The notes beneath the pieces are model-generated. The model was given only the letters and a program-made list of their open reading frames with translations. It was not told the origin of the DNA and made no database searches. The translations under genes were made by a program, and so were the position numbers. From an uncultured Saprospiraceae bacterium (GTDB lineage Bacteria > Bacteroidota > Bacteroidia > Chitinophagales > Saprospiraceae): a stretch of DNA of 5,581 nucleotides. The stretch covers positions 1 through 5,581 of the forward strand of contig CALMIT010000068.1 in NCBI GenBank assembly GCA_937864255.1, written 5' to 3'. Every line of letters begins with the position of its first letter. Position 1 is the first letter of the stretch. Shown here one piece after another: positions 1 to 5,461 of this stretch.

Positions 1-564
1 CGATTCTTTAAGTTTGATATTATCTCCGTTTTTATCCTTCAGCAAGGTAGAGATTTTTAGCTCATCCTGCCCTAAGTCAGTAAAAGCACGTGTTTTCTGA
101 TTTAGCAGCGTATCTATTACGCCGGCGCATTGCGGTTCGGCAAGTTCTGACTTTAAAGTCTGTCCGATGGAGTCAATTTTGTTTAATGTCTGAAATTGGT
201 ATTCGCGGGCAGCCAGTGTATCTTTCAAAGAGCCGAGCGCGTCGTCAAGGCTGGCGGCGATCTTGTAATTTATAGCTGCAAAATGCAATAAGCCCATCAG
301 CAAAAACAGGCGCAAAGGGTGCAGGTATTTTTTGTGCTTGCCGTCAAAATATTCTTTAGTCAGCTTGCCCGGCACAAAAATATACCGAATCGTCCTGAAA
401 ATCCGGTTGTCAAGACTGTACAGCATATCCAAAAACTCAATGAGCATCTCTTTTATGGAAACCTTGCCGGTTGCGTTTTTTTGACCGCACTGAGGGCAGA
501 AAACTCCGGTGGGAGGAATAGGGGAGTGGCAGTTCAGACAGCGATTCTGATGGTGATCCTCCAT
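1..564 (-). CDS. DUF3667 zinc-ribbon membrane protein, N-terminal part
   Basis: An open frame of 188 codons reads from ATG at 564-562 to the left edge with no stop, so the C-terminus lies outside the window. The first residues carry a zinc-ribbon knuckle pair (CLNC at 9-12, CPQCGQK at 23-29). Residues 37-83 follow the DUF3667 pattern: a helix, then IFRTIRYIF, VPGKLTKEYFDGK and KKYLHPLRLF. A hydrophobic segment at about 84-99 is the likely first membrane helix, and the polar stretch after it (about 100-188) would be a loop before further helices. DUF3667 proteins are common in Bacteroidota and have no established function; the zinc ribbon probably sits in the cytoplasm (inference). The start is supported by an in-frame TAA 15 bases upstream and a TATCTTTG promoter element about 20 bases upstream. 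It stands alone, with no co-directional neighbour seen. The plus-strand open frames over the same bases are shadows. Confidence 0.88.
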   Translation of the reverse strand, partial: MEDHHQNRCLNCHSPIPPTGVFCPQCGQKNATGKVSIKEMLIEFLDMLYSLDNRIFRTIRYIFVPGKLTKEYFDGKHKKYLHPLRLFLLMGLLHFAAINYKIAASLDDALGSLKDTLAAREYQFQTLNKIDSIGQTLKSELAEPQCAGVIDTLLNQKTRAFTDLGQDELKISTLLKDKNGDNIKLKES

Positions 565-583
565 TTCGATTTTGGATTTTTAT

Positions 584-617
584 CAAAGATATTTTTTGAG
601 GACGTCTTTTTTAAAAA
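584..617 (-). promoter_or_regulatory. Promoter of the DUF3667 gene (Bacteroidota type)
   Basis: On the minus strand TATCTTTG (591-584) matches the Bacteroidota -7 consensus TAnnTTTG exactly. A run of five T (617-613) lies 21 bases upstream in the -33 position and is only a weak match to TTTG. The predicted transcript would start near 577, leaving a leader of about 13 bases before the ATG. No Shine-Dalgarno sequence is present, as usual for the phylum. Confidence 0.6.
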
Positions 618-722
618 TTTTTTGCCGGACTAATTGTCACACTTGTAATAATAATAGGTATTTCAGGTAAGAAAAAAAATATTAAGTGTTTTTAGAAAAT
701 TATGAATCAAACGGTTAGGAAA

Positions 723-742
723 CAATAATTTTTAAATTATTG
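723..742. repeat. AT-rich palindrome
   Basis: CAATAATTT (723-731) and AAATTATTG (734-742) are perfect reverse complements around a two-base centre. It lies about 160 bases upstream of the DUF3667 start. It could be a protein-binding dyad, but in DNA this AT-rich it may also be chance. It has no T-tract and is not a terminator. Confidence 0.4.
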
Positions 743-920
743 AAAATTTTATATTTAAATCTGCTCGCAAGACTCTTTGCTCAAAATCGGAAAATTAGGC
801 GTCACACAATCTCGGTAGCGCCTGATATTTAATGTTTTCAAACGGCACATTTTGCCCTCGTTTTTTAGTCAATTTCAAATAACCAAACATTTTGACGTTG
901 ACCCGCTATTAACAAGTTAT

Positions 921-938
921 GTCTGGTATTTGCCGGAC
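921..938 (+). repeat. Small hairpin
   Basis: GTCTGG (921-926) pairs with CCGGAC (933-938) around the six-base loop TATTTG. The single non-Watson-Crick position is T opposite G on the plus strand, a pair that is stable in a plus-strand RNA but would be A opposite C in a minus-strand RNA. It sits just left of the larger nested structure at 952-1045. Confidence 0.45.
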
Positions 939-951
939 GCTTTCCCATGAG

Positions 952-1045
952 CATTTCCAAGAATTAGCAACCGTGTTGCCGGAGGATAATCTTCCGGCAG
1001 CGGTTCTAAGGTCAAAAATTTTTAACCTTTAACCGATTGGAAATG
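952..1045 (+). other. Nested inverted repeats; candidate three-way-junction RNA or small repeat element
   Basis: CATTTCCAA (952-960) and TTGGAAATG (1037-1045) are perfect 9-bp reverse complements enclosing two further inverted repeats. The first is AACCG (969-973) with CGGTT (1001-1005), containing TGCCGGAGG (977-985) against CTTCCGGCA (991-999) around loop ATAAT. The second is an 11+11 base dyad at 1008-1029 (AAGGTCAAAAA with TTTTTAACCTT, one mismatched position). On paper this gives a closing helix and two arms, the shape of many structured RNAs, but it would also suit a miniature element with terminal inverted repeats. No target-site duplication is visible outside the 9-bp ends. The one wobble in the first arm favours a plus-strand RNA; the mismatch in the second favours the minus strand. 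I recognise no known RNA family. Confidence 0.45.
1001..1035. repeat. Inverted repeat sharing an arm with the upstream hairpin
   Basis: CGGTT (1001-1005) can pair with AACCG at 1031-1035 as well as with AACCG at 969-973. In the first case it closes the AT-rich dyad at 1008-1029 and makes a 35-base inverted repeat interrupted by CT (1006-1007), one internal mismatch and T1030. The two pairings exclude each other at these five bases. Confidence 0.45.
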
Positions 1046-1140
1046 TCTGTAATTTTTCAGCCAACATACATCAGAGAGTATCAAAAATTTTATCTCGCTC
1101 CCGATTCCGGGCTGCAACATAACCCTGTTTTGCTTCGACG

Positions 1141-1195
1141 CTGGATTTAATTCCACGAATTGTTGTCTTTCGCCCAAAAGAGGGCGAAACTCCAG
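1141..1195. repeat. Compound hairpin
   Basis: TTTCGCCC (1168-1175) and GGGCGAAA (1182-1189) form a perfect 8-bp stem around loop AAAAGA. An outer pair CTGGA (1141-1145) with TCCAG (1191-1195) can close over it, leaving a long unpaired 5' side. The inner stem has no T-tract on either strand, so it is not an intrinsic terminator. Confidence 0.5.
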
Positions 1196-1261
1196 TTATA
1201 TTATTTCTAAATTTTCGGAAAGGGAAAAGCTGGGGTGAATTATAGTACTGACGAGGAAACT

Positions 1262-1327
1262 TCTCAAAAACCGATTGAAATTTTGAATCCCCCAATTCGA
1301 GTTGCCCCTCAACCTAAGTTTTTGAGA
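1262..1327. repeat. Long-range 10-bp inverted repeat
   Basis: TCTCAAAAAC (1262-1271) and GTTTTTGAGA (1318-1327) are perfect reverse complements 46 bases apart. The enclosed segment includes a small GTTG/CAAC hairpin around CCCCT near 1300-1313. It lies 45 bases before the plus-strand terminator at 1372 and could be a domain of the same untranslated transcript, if one exists. There is no coding evidence across it. Confidence 0.4.
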
Positions 1328-1371
1328 TTGCCAAGTTTAGTTCATAGTTAGTTTACCTCAAGCCTTTGAAG

Positions 1372-1403
1372 TGCAGGGTGGTTTTCCGCTCTGCATTTTT
1401 TTT
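1372..1403 (+). terminator. Intrinsic terminator, plus strand
   Basis: TGCAGGGTGG (1372-1381) pairs with CCGCTCTGCA (1386-1395) around a TTTT loop, giving 10 bp with two G-U pairs, followed at once by eight T (1396-1403). The wobbles and the T-tract both point to the plus strand. No plus-strand protein gene lies upstream within the window, so the transcript it ends is unknown. Confidence 0.75.
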
Positions 1404-1405
1404 AT

Positions 1406-1446
1406 AAAAAAATTGGTTCCGGTTACTACGCTTCACCGGAACCAAT
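1406..1446 (-). terminator. Strong hairpin with T-tract on the minus strand
   Basis: ATTGGTTCCGGT (1412-1423) and ACCGGAACCAAT (1435-1446) are a perfect 12-bp stem around an 11-base loop. Read on the minus strand the stem is followed by six more T (opposite A at 1411-1406), which is the form of an intrinsic terminator. It lies back to back with the plus-strand terminator at 1372-1403, as is usual between converging transcripts, yet the next gene to the right (M16 peptidase) runs away from it. The incoming minus-strand transcript, if any, is therefore unexplained. It might instead act as a backup hairpin for plus-strand readthrough. Confidence 0.6.
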
Positions 1447-1462
1447 CCCGAATCATCGGGAT
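1445..1462. repeat. Short palindrome next to the terminators
   Basis: ATCCCGA (1445-1451) and TCGGGAT (1456-1462) are perfect reverse complements around ATCA. It shares two bases with the stem of the preceding hairpin. No T-tract follows it. Confidence 0.5.
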
Positions 1463-1528
1463 ACAGCATTCCTCAGGTGAGTCTATGCTGCCAACTTATG
1501 ATCAGTGCAGATCCTTTTTGAGGATTTC

Positions 1529-1546
1529 ATCCGTTGATCAGCGGAT
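1529..1546. repeat. Palindrome centred on TGATCA
   Basis: ATCCGTTGA (1529-1537) and TCAGCGGAT (1538-1546) are reverse complements except for one T-G position. The centre TGATCA also occurs at 1499-1504. It could be a regulator binding site ahead of the M16 gene, but lies about 175 bases from its likely start, so the assignment is open. Confidence 0.35.
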
Positions 1547-1692
1547 TCGTCAGTGCACAAATTCGACTGCAAAAATGCAATTCTGGATTGAAAAGTTCCA
1601 GACTGCCGGTTTTCTTTTTTCAAATTCTGAAAATCTGCCCGCCCACCACTATATTTTTAATTTTGAAAAGAATTTTTTTAAAAAAAGAAAAC

Positions 1693-1701
1693 CAACTTTG
1701 C
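1693..1701 (+). promoter_or_regulatory. Possible promoter of the M16 peptidase gene
   Basis: CAACTTTGC (1693-1701) matches the Bacteroidota -7 element TAnnTTTGY except for its first base. The expected -33 position holds only a T-run (about 1673-1679). Transcription would begin near 1708, 12 bases before the TTG at 1720. That supports the short start and would put the longer open frame upstream of it outside the message. Confidence 0.4.
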
Positions 1702-1719
1702 AGGCTTAAAAATAGTGAC

Positions 1720-2970
1720 TTGATAAAATTTGTAAAATTCGAATTGAAAAACGGTCTGCGTGTGTTGGTGCATGAAGACAAAAGTACGCCGATGGTAGCC
1801 GTGAATGTGCTTTATGATGTCGGCGCTAAAGATGAATTGCCTGAAAAGACCGGTTTCGCGCATTTGTTTGAGCACCTCATGTTTGGCGGCACGGTGGCTG
1901 CACCCAATTTCGACGAGCCATTGCAAAACGCCGGTGGCGACTGCAATGCTTTTACGAACAGCGACCTGACCAATTTTTACGACATCCTGCCCGCCGAAAA
2001 TCTTGAGATAGCCTTATGGCTGGAGTCTGACAGGATGAAGAGCCTGAAAATCAATCAAAAATCACTTTCCACACAGCAAAAAGTCGTTGTGGAAGAATTC
2101 AAAGAGACCTGCCTGAATGAACCTTACGGCGATGTGTGGCATCATTTAAATGGGATGGCGTACCAGGTGCATCCGTATAAATGGCCCACAATAGGCAGCG
2201 TACCAAAGCATGTGGAAGACGCCAATCTGGAAGATGTAAAGCATTTTTACTCAAAATTTTATGCGCCCAATAATGCTATTTTGGTCATAGCAGGTAATGT
2301 AGAATTAGAGCAAACCAAAGCGCTGGTGGAAAAATGGTTCGGGCATATCCCCGCGGGCGTTCCCACACGCCGCAGTTTGTCGCAAGAGCCGGAGCAAACT
2401 GCATTTCGGCAACTCACAAAATTCGGCAAAGTGCCGATGGACGCCATTTATATGGCTTTTCACATGCCCGCCCGGGATGACCAGAATTACTACACGATAG
2501 ATTTGCTTTCGGATGTTTTGAGCAACGGACAATCCTCGCGACTTTACAGAAGACTGCTGAAAGAGCAGCAGTTGGTGTCTGTGATTGATTGTTACATCAC
2601 GGGAAATATAGATCCGGGGCTGCTTATTATCGAAGCAAAACCCGCGGAAGGCAAACAGTTGGAAGAAGTAGAAGCAGCAATTTTGAAAGAAATTGAAATT
2701 TTAAAAACGGAGCTGCTGGACGAACGGGAATTGCAAAAAATAAAAAATAAGGTGGAAAGCAATCTTGTTTTTTCGGAAATGAACGTGTTGAACAAGGCTA
2801 TCAACCTCGCATTTTATGAATTGATCGGAGATATTGATCTTATCAACACCGAGGGAGAGCGGTATCAACAGGTGACGGCTGAAGGCATCAGAGACGCGGC
2901 GCGCAAAATTCTGACCAGGGAAAATTGTTCTGTTTTATACTACAAAATGGCCAGCACTCAGGACAAATAG
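1720..2970 (+). CDS. M16 family zinc metallopeptidase (insulinase/pitrilysin type)
   Basis: This is a single-unit M16 peptidase of 416 residues, the usual size for the short bacterial members. The inverted zinc motif HLFEH is at residues 48-52, and the downstream glutamate ligand is in VVVEEF (125-126, probably 126). The start pattern FELKNGLRVLVHED (7-20), the FGGT loop (56-59) and the C-terminal M16 domain opening (near DVKHFYSKFYAPNNAILVIAGNV) all fit. No signal peptide follows this start, so it is probably cytoplasmic; its substrate is unknown. TTG at 1720 is chosen because family homology begins at once with MIKF. Another in-frame TTG at 1534 would add 62 residues of A/T-driven, non-homologous sequence, and the next ATG (1771) would cut into the conserved N-terminus. 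The stop overlaps the 3' end of the opposing acyltransferase by 13 bases. Many M16 proteins work in pairs, but no partner gene is present here. Confidence 0.9.
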   Translation: MIKFVKFELKNGLRVLVHEDKSTPMVAVNVLYDVGAKDELPEKTGFAHLFEHLMFGGTVAAPNFDEPLQNAGGDCNAFTNSDLTNFYDILPAENLEIALWLESDRMKSLKINQKSLSTQQKVVVEEFKETCLNEPYGDVWHHLNGMAYQVHPYKWPTIGSVPKHVEDANLEDVKHFYSKFYAPNNAILVIAGNVELEQTKALVEKWFGHIPAGVPTRRSLSQEPEQTAFRQLTKFGKVPMDAIYMAFHMPARDDQNYYTIDLLSDVLSNGQSSRLYRRLLKEQQLVSVIDCYITGNIDPGLLIIEAKPAEGKQLEEVEAAILKEIEILKTELLDERELQKIKNKVESNLVFSEMNVLNKAINLAFYELIGDIDLINTEGERYQQVTAEGIRDAARKILTRENCSVLYYKMASTQDK

Positions 2971-3506
2971 CCTAACTCCGGGCGGTAGCCTTTTGCATCT
3001 TTAAAAAATTCGAGAATTTTTTTGAGGTCTTTTTCAAAATCGCCTGTAGGATGGAAAGGCTCGCTAAAGCCGATCATTTTTTTGCTCCAGTCAAATTTGC
3101 ACATCACTATCGGCACGCCGGCTTGTAAAGCAATAAAATAAAAGCCTGATTTTAATTTATCTACTTTCTTGCGGGTACCTTCGGGAGACATCACGATACT
3201 CAAATCGTTGCTTTCTTTGATTTGTGCCGCTACGTTTTCTACAAAATTGTTGCTTCTTGAGCGATCCACAGGAATGCCGCCCATCCACCGAAACAAAAAT
3301 CCGTAAGGCCATCTGAATAAACTGTCTTTAGCTACAAACTTGCAATTAATTTCAAGCGCGCAGCGCGTAATAAGCCCCAGAGGAAAATCCCAGTTGGAAG
3401 TATGCGGGATTACAATCAGGACTACTTTTTTCTCCTGATAAGGGTACGGACTCTCTACTTTCCACCCCCAGATTTTGAATAGAAACCGGCAAAAAGCGGC
3501 TGGCAT
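2958..3506 (-). CDS. PlsC-like lysophospholipid/glycerolipid acyltransferase
   Basis: This 182-residue protein belongs to the LPLAT/1-acyl-glycerol-3-phosphate acyltransferase superfamily. The catalytic HX4D motif is HTSNWD (35-40), followed by FVAKDSLF (57-64), the substrate-binding GGIPVDR (76-82), PEGTR (108-112), and a GVPIV segment (130-134). It would act at the inner face of the cytoplasmic membrane, transferring an acyl chain to a lysolipid or related acceptor. The PHTSNWDFPLG form with WPYG and GGIPVDR belongs to a short bacterial subgroup whose acceptor is not defined, so plsC is not assigned. ATG at 3506 is the first start after an in-frame TAA and places FCRFLFKIWGW at the usual N-terminal position. 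It is transcribed toward the M16 gene and overlaps its 3' end by 13 bases, and away from rpoN. No intrinsic terminator is evident at its end. Confidence 0.88.
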   Translation of the reverse strand: MPAAFCRFLFKIWGWKVESPYPYQEKKVVLIVIPHTSNWDFPLGLITRCALEINCKFVAKDSLFRWPYGFLFRWMGGIPVDRSRSNNFVENVAAQIKESNDLSIVMSPEGTRKKVDKLKSGFYFIALQAGVPIVMCKFDWSKKMIGFSEPFHPTGDFEKDLKKILEFFKDAKGYRPELGYLS

Positions 3507-3781
3507 GTCAAATATTTTTTAATTAGATTTGTGTTGCCAAATTAAAGAAATAAACTTCGTTTCAAAGGCTTTCCGGTTTTATTTCCCCCCTATTAAAAAC
3601 ATATTATAATTTTTTGGCATATTTTTGGATATACTCCAAAACGGCAACAATTTTTACATTGCTACGGGAGGTTTTTCTACAAGCATTGAACAATACGCCT
3701 TTAAGGAAATTTGTATTATCTGAGAAATTTACACGCGCATTTTTTACCATGAAACACTTTTGATAACCGAACTCGAAAATA
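3507..3781. promoter_or_regulatory. Divergent intergenic region between the acyltransferase and rpoN
   Basis: Both flanking genes must be promoted from these 275 A/T-rich bases. For rpoN, AAATTTG (3707-3713) keeps the A and TTTG of the -7 element, with TTG (3686-3688) 17 bases before it, and CACTTTTG (3755-3762) is a second partial match 19 bases before the ATG. Neither is a full consensus. For the acyltransferase no exact TAnnTTTG was found. A perfect sigma-54 -24 half (TGGCAT, 3615-3620) lacks a proper -12 TTGC at the required spacing. No ribosome-binding site is visible. Confidence 0.4.
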
Positions 3782-5326
3782 ATGCTTAGACAGACCCAAA
3801 CGCAAAAAATGATTCAGAAGCTGTCGCCGCAGCAAATTCAGTTGATGAAACTGCTGCAAATACCGACGGCTACCCTCGAACAGCGTATCAAAGAGGAATT
3901 GGAAGCAAACCCGGCTCTTGAGGAGGGCGCAGACCGCGACGATCCTTATGAAATGGCGGAAAATGAAACGCCGGCCGCAGAAGAAGGCGAACAAGGAGGA
4001 GAGGATTTGGAGTTGAGTGATGAAGAATATCTTAAAGAGGATGACTTCGAATTGGATGAATATCTTTCCGAGTTTATGGACGACGACCCGGCCAGTTACA
4101 AGCTAAGAGGCGACGGTTATAACCCCGACGAAGAGGAAAAATCTCACCCCGTCGCAGTGGAAAGCACTTTTCACGAATATCTGGAGCAACAACTCGGCAT
4201 GGTGGATTTGAAAGATGAGCGGGAGGAGAAAATTGCCAAACAAATTATCGGAAGCATAGACGACGACGGCTATCTGCGCCGCGATCCGGTCGCGATCATA
4301 GATGATTTGATGTTTTCTCAAAATATTTATGCTACCGAGGATGAAATTCTTTACTTCTTGGATAAGATTCAAAGATTTGATCCGGCGGGCGTTGGTGCGC
4401 GTGATTTGCAGGAATGTCTTCTTTTGCAAATTCGCTACAAACTGACGCACGAGGAAAATCTGGACGACGAGGAAATTCTGACCTATAAAATTGCCAGGAA
4501 AATCATTTCCGAATATTTTGACGAGTTTACCAAGAAGCATTACCCGAAAATGCAACGCCAACTCGGTATTGTAGAGCACCAACTCAAACTTTCCATTGAT
4601 GCGATCTTGAGACTCAACCCCAAACCAGCTAGCGGTTTTAATCCGAATAATTCGAGGAATTCGATGAATTACATCGTTCCCGATTTTATCATCGAAAACT
4701 GCGACGGCGAACTGGAGCTTTCACTCAATTCGAGAAACGCGCCCGATTTGCGTATCAATGATTATTACCGCGAGATGCTGATGGCTTTTAAAGATAACCA
4801 TAAAGGAAGAAGAGCCAGCAGGCAGGAAAAAGAGGCAATTATGTTCATCAAACAAAAGATTGACTCTGCAAAATGGTTTATTGACGCCATTCGCCAGCGC
4901 CAGCAGACGATGTACAAGACGATGTATTCCATCATGCAATATCAATATGACTATTTTTTGACCGGCGATTCAAAGAAACTGCGACCGATGATATTGAAAG
5001 ATATTGCCGATATCACGGGGCTTGATATTTCTACTGTGTCGAGGGTAGCGAACAGTAAGTTTGTACAGACTGAATTTGGCACAAAAAGGCTTAAAGAGTT
5101 TTTCTCGGAATCACTACAAACCAATGACGGTGATGAAGTAAGTACTTTGGAAGTGAAAAAAATACTTACCGAAATCATTGGCGATGAAAACAAACGCAAG
5201 CCTTACTCTGATGAAAAATTGAAAAACATGTTGCAAAAGAAAGGATACAACATCGCGAGAAGAACCGTGGCGAAGTATCGGGAGCAGCTAAACATCCCAG
5301 TGGCGAGACTACGCAAGGAATTGTAA
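3782..5326 (+). CDS. rpoN: RNA polymerase sigma-54 factor RpoN
   Basis: This 514-residue sigma-54 directs core RNA polymerase to -24/-12 promoters that open only with an ATP-driven enhancer-binding activator. Region I is intact at residues 1-48, with QKLSPQQIQLMKLLQIPTAT and LEANPALEEG. Region II is strongly acidic: about 32 of residues 47-119 are Asp or Glu, which makes the protein longer than the 477-residue E. coli RpoN. The core-binding domain follows from about residue 128 (TFHEYLEQQLGM). The helix-turn-helix lies near 407-441 (DITGLDISTVSRVANSKFVQT), and the RpoN box ARRTVAKYRE, which recognises the -24 element, is complete at 492-501. The ATG is chosen because region I begins directly after it. 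No activator gene is in the window. A terminator follows 20 bases after the stop, so the gene appears monocistronic. Confidence 0.97.
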   Translation: MLRQTQTQKMIQKLSPQQIQLMKLLQIPTATLEQRIKEELEANPALEEGADRDDPYEMAENETPAAEEGEQGGEDLELSDEEYLKEDDFELDEYLSEFMDDDPASYKLRGDGYNPDEEEKSHPVAVESTFHEYLEQQLGMVDLKDEREEKIAKQIIGSIDDDGYLRRDPVAIIDDLMFSQNIYATEDEILYFLDKIQRFDPAGVGARDLQECLLLQIRYKLTHEENLDDEEILTYKIARKIISEYFDEFTKKHYPKMQRQLGIVEHQLKLSIDAILRLNPKPASGFNPNNSRNSMNYIVPDFIIENCDGELELSLNSRNAPDLRINDYYREMLMAFKDNHKGRRASRQEKEAIMFIKQKIDSAKWFIDAIRQRQQTMYKTMYSIMQYQYDYFLTGDSKKLRPMILKDIADITGLDISTVSRVANSKFVQTEFGTKRLKEFFSESLQTNDGDEVSTLEVKKILTEIIGDENKRKPYSDEKLKNMLQKKGYNIARRTVAKYREQLNIPVARLRKEL

Positions 5327-5345
5327 AAAAAACCGAAAAAACCAT

Positions 5346-5387
5346 CAAAGAGGTGATCATGTCAAAAATGGTCGCCTTTTTGTTTTT
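5346..5387 (+). terminator. Intrinsic terminator of rpoN
   Basis: Bases 5346-5360 (CAAAG then AGGTGATCAT) pair with 5368-5382 (ATGGTCGCCT then TTTTG) around a seven-base loop, giving about 15 bp with three G-U pairs that favour a plus-strand RNA. TTTTT (5383-5387) follows. It starts 20 bases after the rpoN stop and separates rpoN from the E1 gene. Confidence 0.8.
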
Positions 5388-5404
5388 CAGGGTTTAAAAT
5401 TTTT

Positions 5405-5434
5405 AAAAAGACAGTTTCTTTCCGCTTACTTTTG
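5405..5434 (+). promoter_or_regulatory. Promoter of the E1 dehydrogenase gene
   Basis: TACTTTTG (5427-5434), followed by C, is an exact match to the Bacteroidota -7 element TAnnTTTGY. The -33 region about 20 bases upstream is only A/T-rich, with TTTT ending at 5404. Transcription would start near 5441, leaving a leader of about 20 A-rich bases before the ATG at 5462. Its place directly after the rpoN terminator supports an independent unit. Confidence 0.7.
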
Positions 5435-5461
5435 CTCCGTTTTAAAAAATAAAAATCAAAA

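Larger units (their letters stand above)
565..1719. other. 1.15-kb gene-free region rich in inverted repeats
   Basis: No open frame here looks like a real protein. The longest (minus 1071-1295, 74 codons; plus 1371-1709, 112 codons from GTG) show no recognisable domain and cross strong hairpins. From the left it holds the DUF3667 promoter, an AT-rich stretch (about 640-770) with a 9-bp palindrome at 723-742, hairpins at 921-938, 952-1045 and 1141-1195, a long-range stem at 1262-1327, two opposed terminators (1372-1446), small palindromes at 1445-1462 and 1529-1546, and the probable promoter of the M16 gene. An 8-base direct repeat TCAGTGCA occurs at 1502-1509 and 1550-1557. No tRNA, RNase P, tmRNA or SRP RNA signature was found on either strand by eye. 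Confidence 0.7.

Noticed and set aside
319..633. 104-codon plus-strand frame in the left region
   Set aside because: It is antisense to the DUF3667 gene, which has clear family motifs in the other orientation.
919..1030. ATG-started 36- to 38-codon plus-strand frame with balanced composition
   Set aside because: Too short to support, it coincides with the hairpins at 921-1005, and no homology is recognised.
1221..1260. GGGAA...GGTGAA wording resembling the core of a cobalamin riboswitch
   Set aside because: The paired segments and the following conserved CCCGCnACTGT part are absent, so the likeness is superficial.
1071..1295. 74-codon minus-strand open frame
   Set aside because: No recognisable domain, no promoter element ahead of it, and it spans a strong compound hairpin (1141-1195). 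It cannot be told apart from a chance open frame.
640..1460. Insertion sequence or integron attC site based on the clustered palindromes
   Set aside because: No transposase or integrase frame, no target-site duplication and no attC core consensus (RYYYAAC/GTTRRRY pairing) were found. The palindromes are reported as such instead.
1371..1709. 112-codon plus-strand frame starting at GTG
   Set aside because: It starts inside a terminator stem, runs through two further hairpins and reads as A/T-driven sequence. It overlaps the M16 upstream region in another frame.
3615..3630. Possible sigma-54 promoter (TGGCAT) ahead of rpoN, suggesting autoregulation
   Set aside because: The -24 half fits, but at the required spacing the -12 half reads TGGAT instead of TTGCA, and the GC there is essential.
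3614..3763. 49-codon TTG-started frame just upstream of rpoN
   Set aside because: No recognised motif, no promoter or ribosome-binding support, and the bases are more simply the rpoN upstream region.
4103..4582. 159-codon minus-strand frame inside rpoN
   Set aside because: A shadow frame opposite well-conserved rpoN coding sequence, with no domain of its own.
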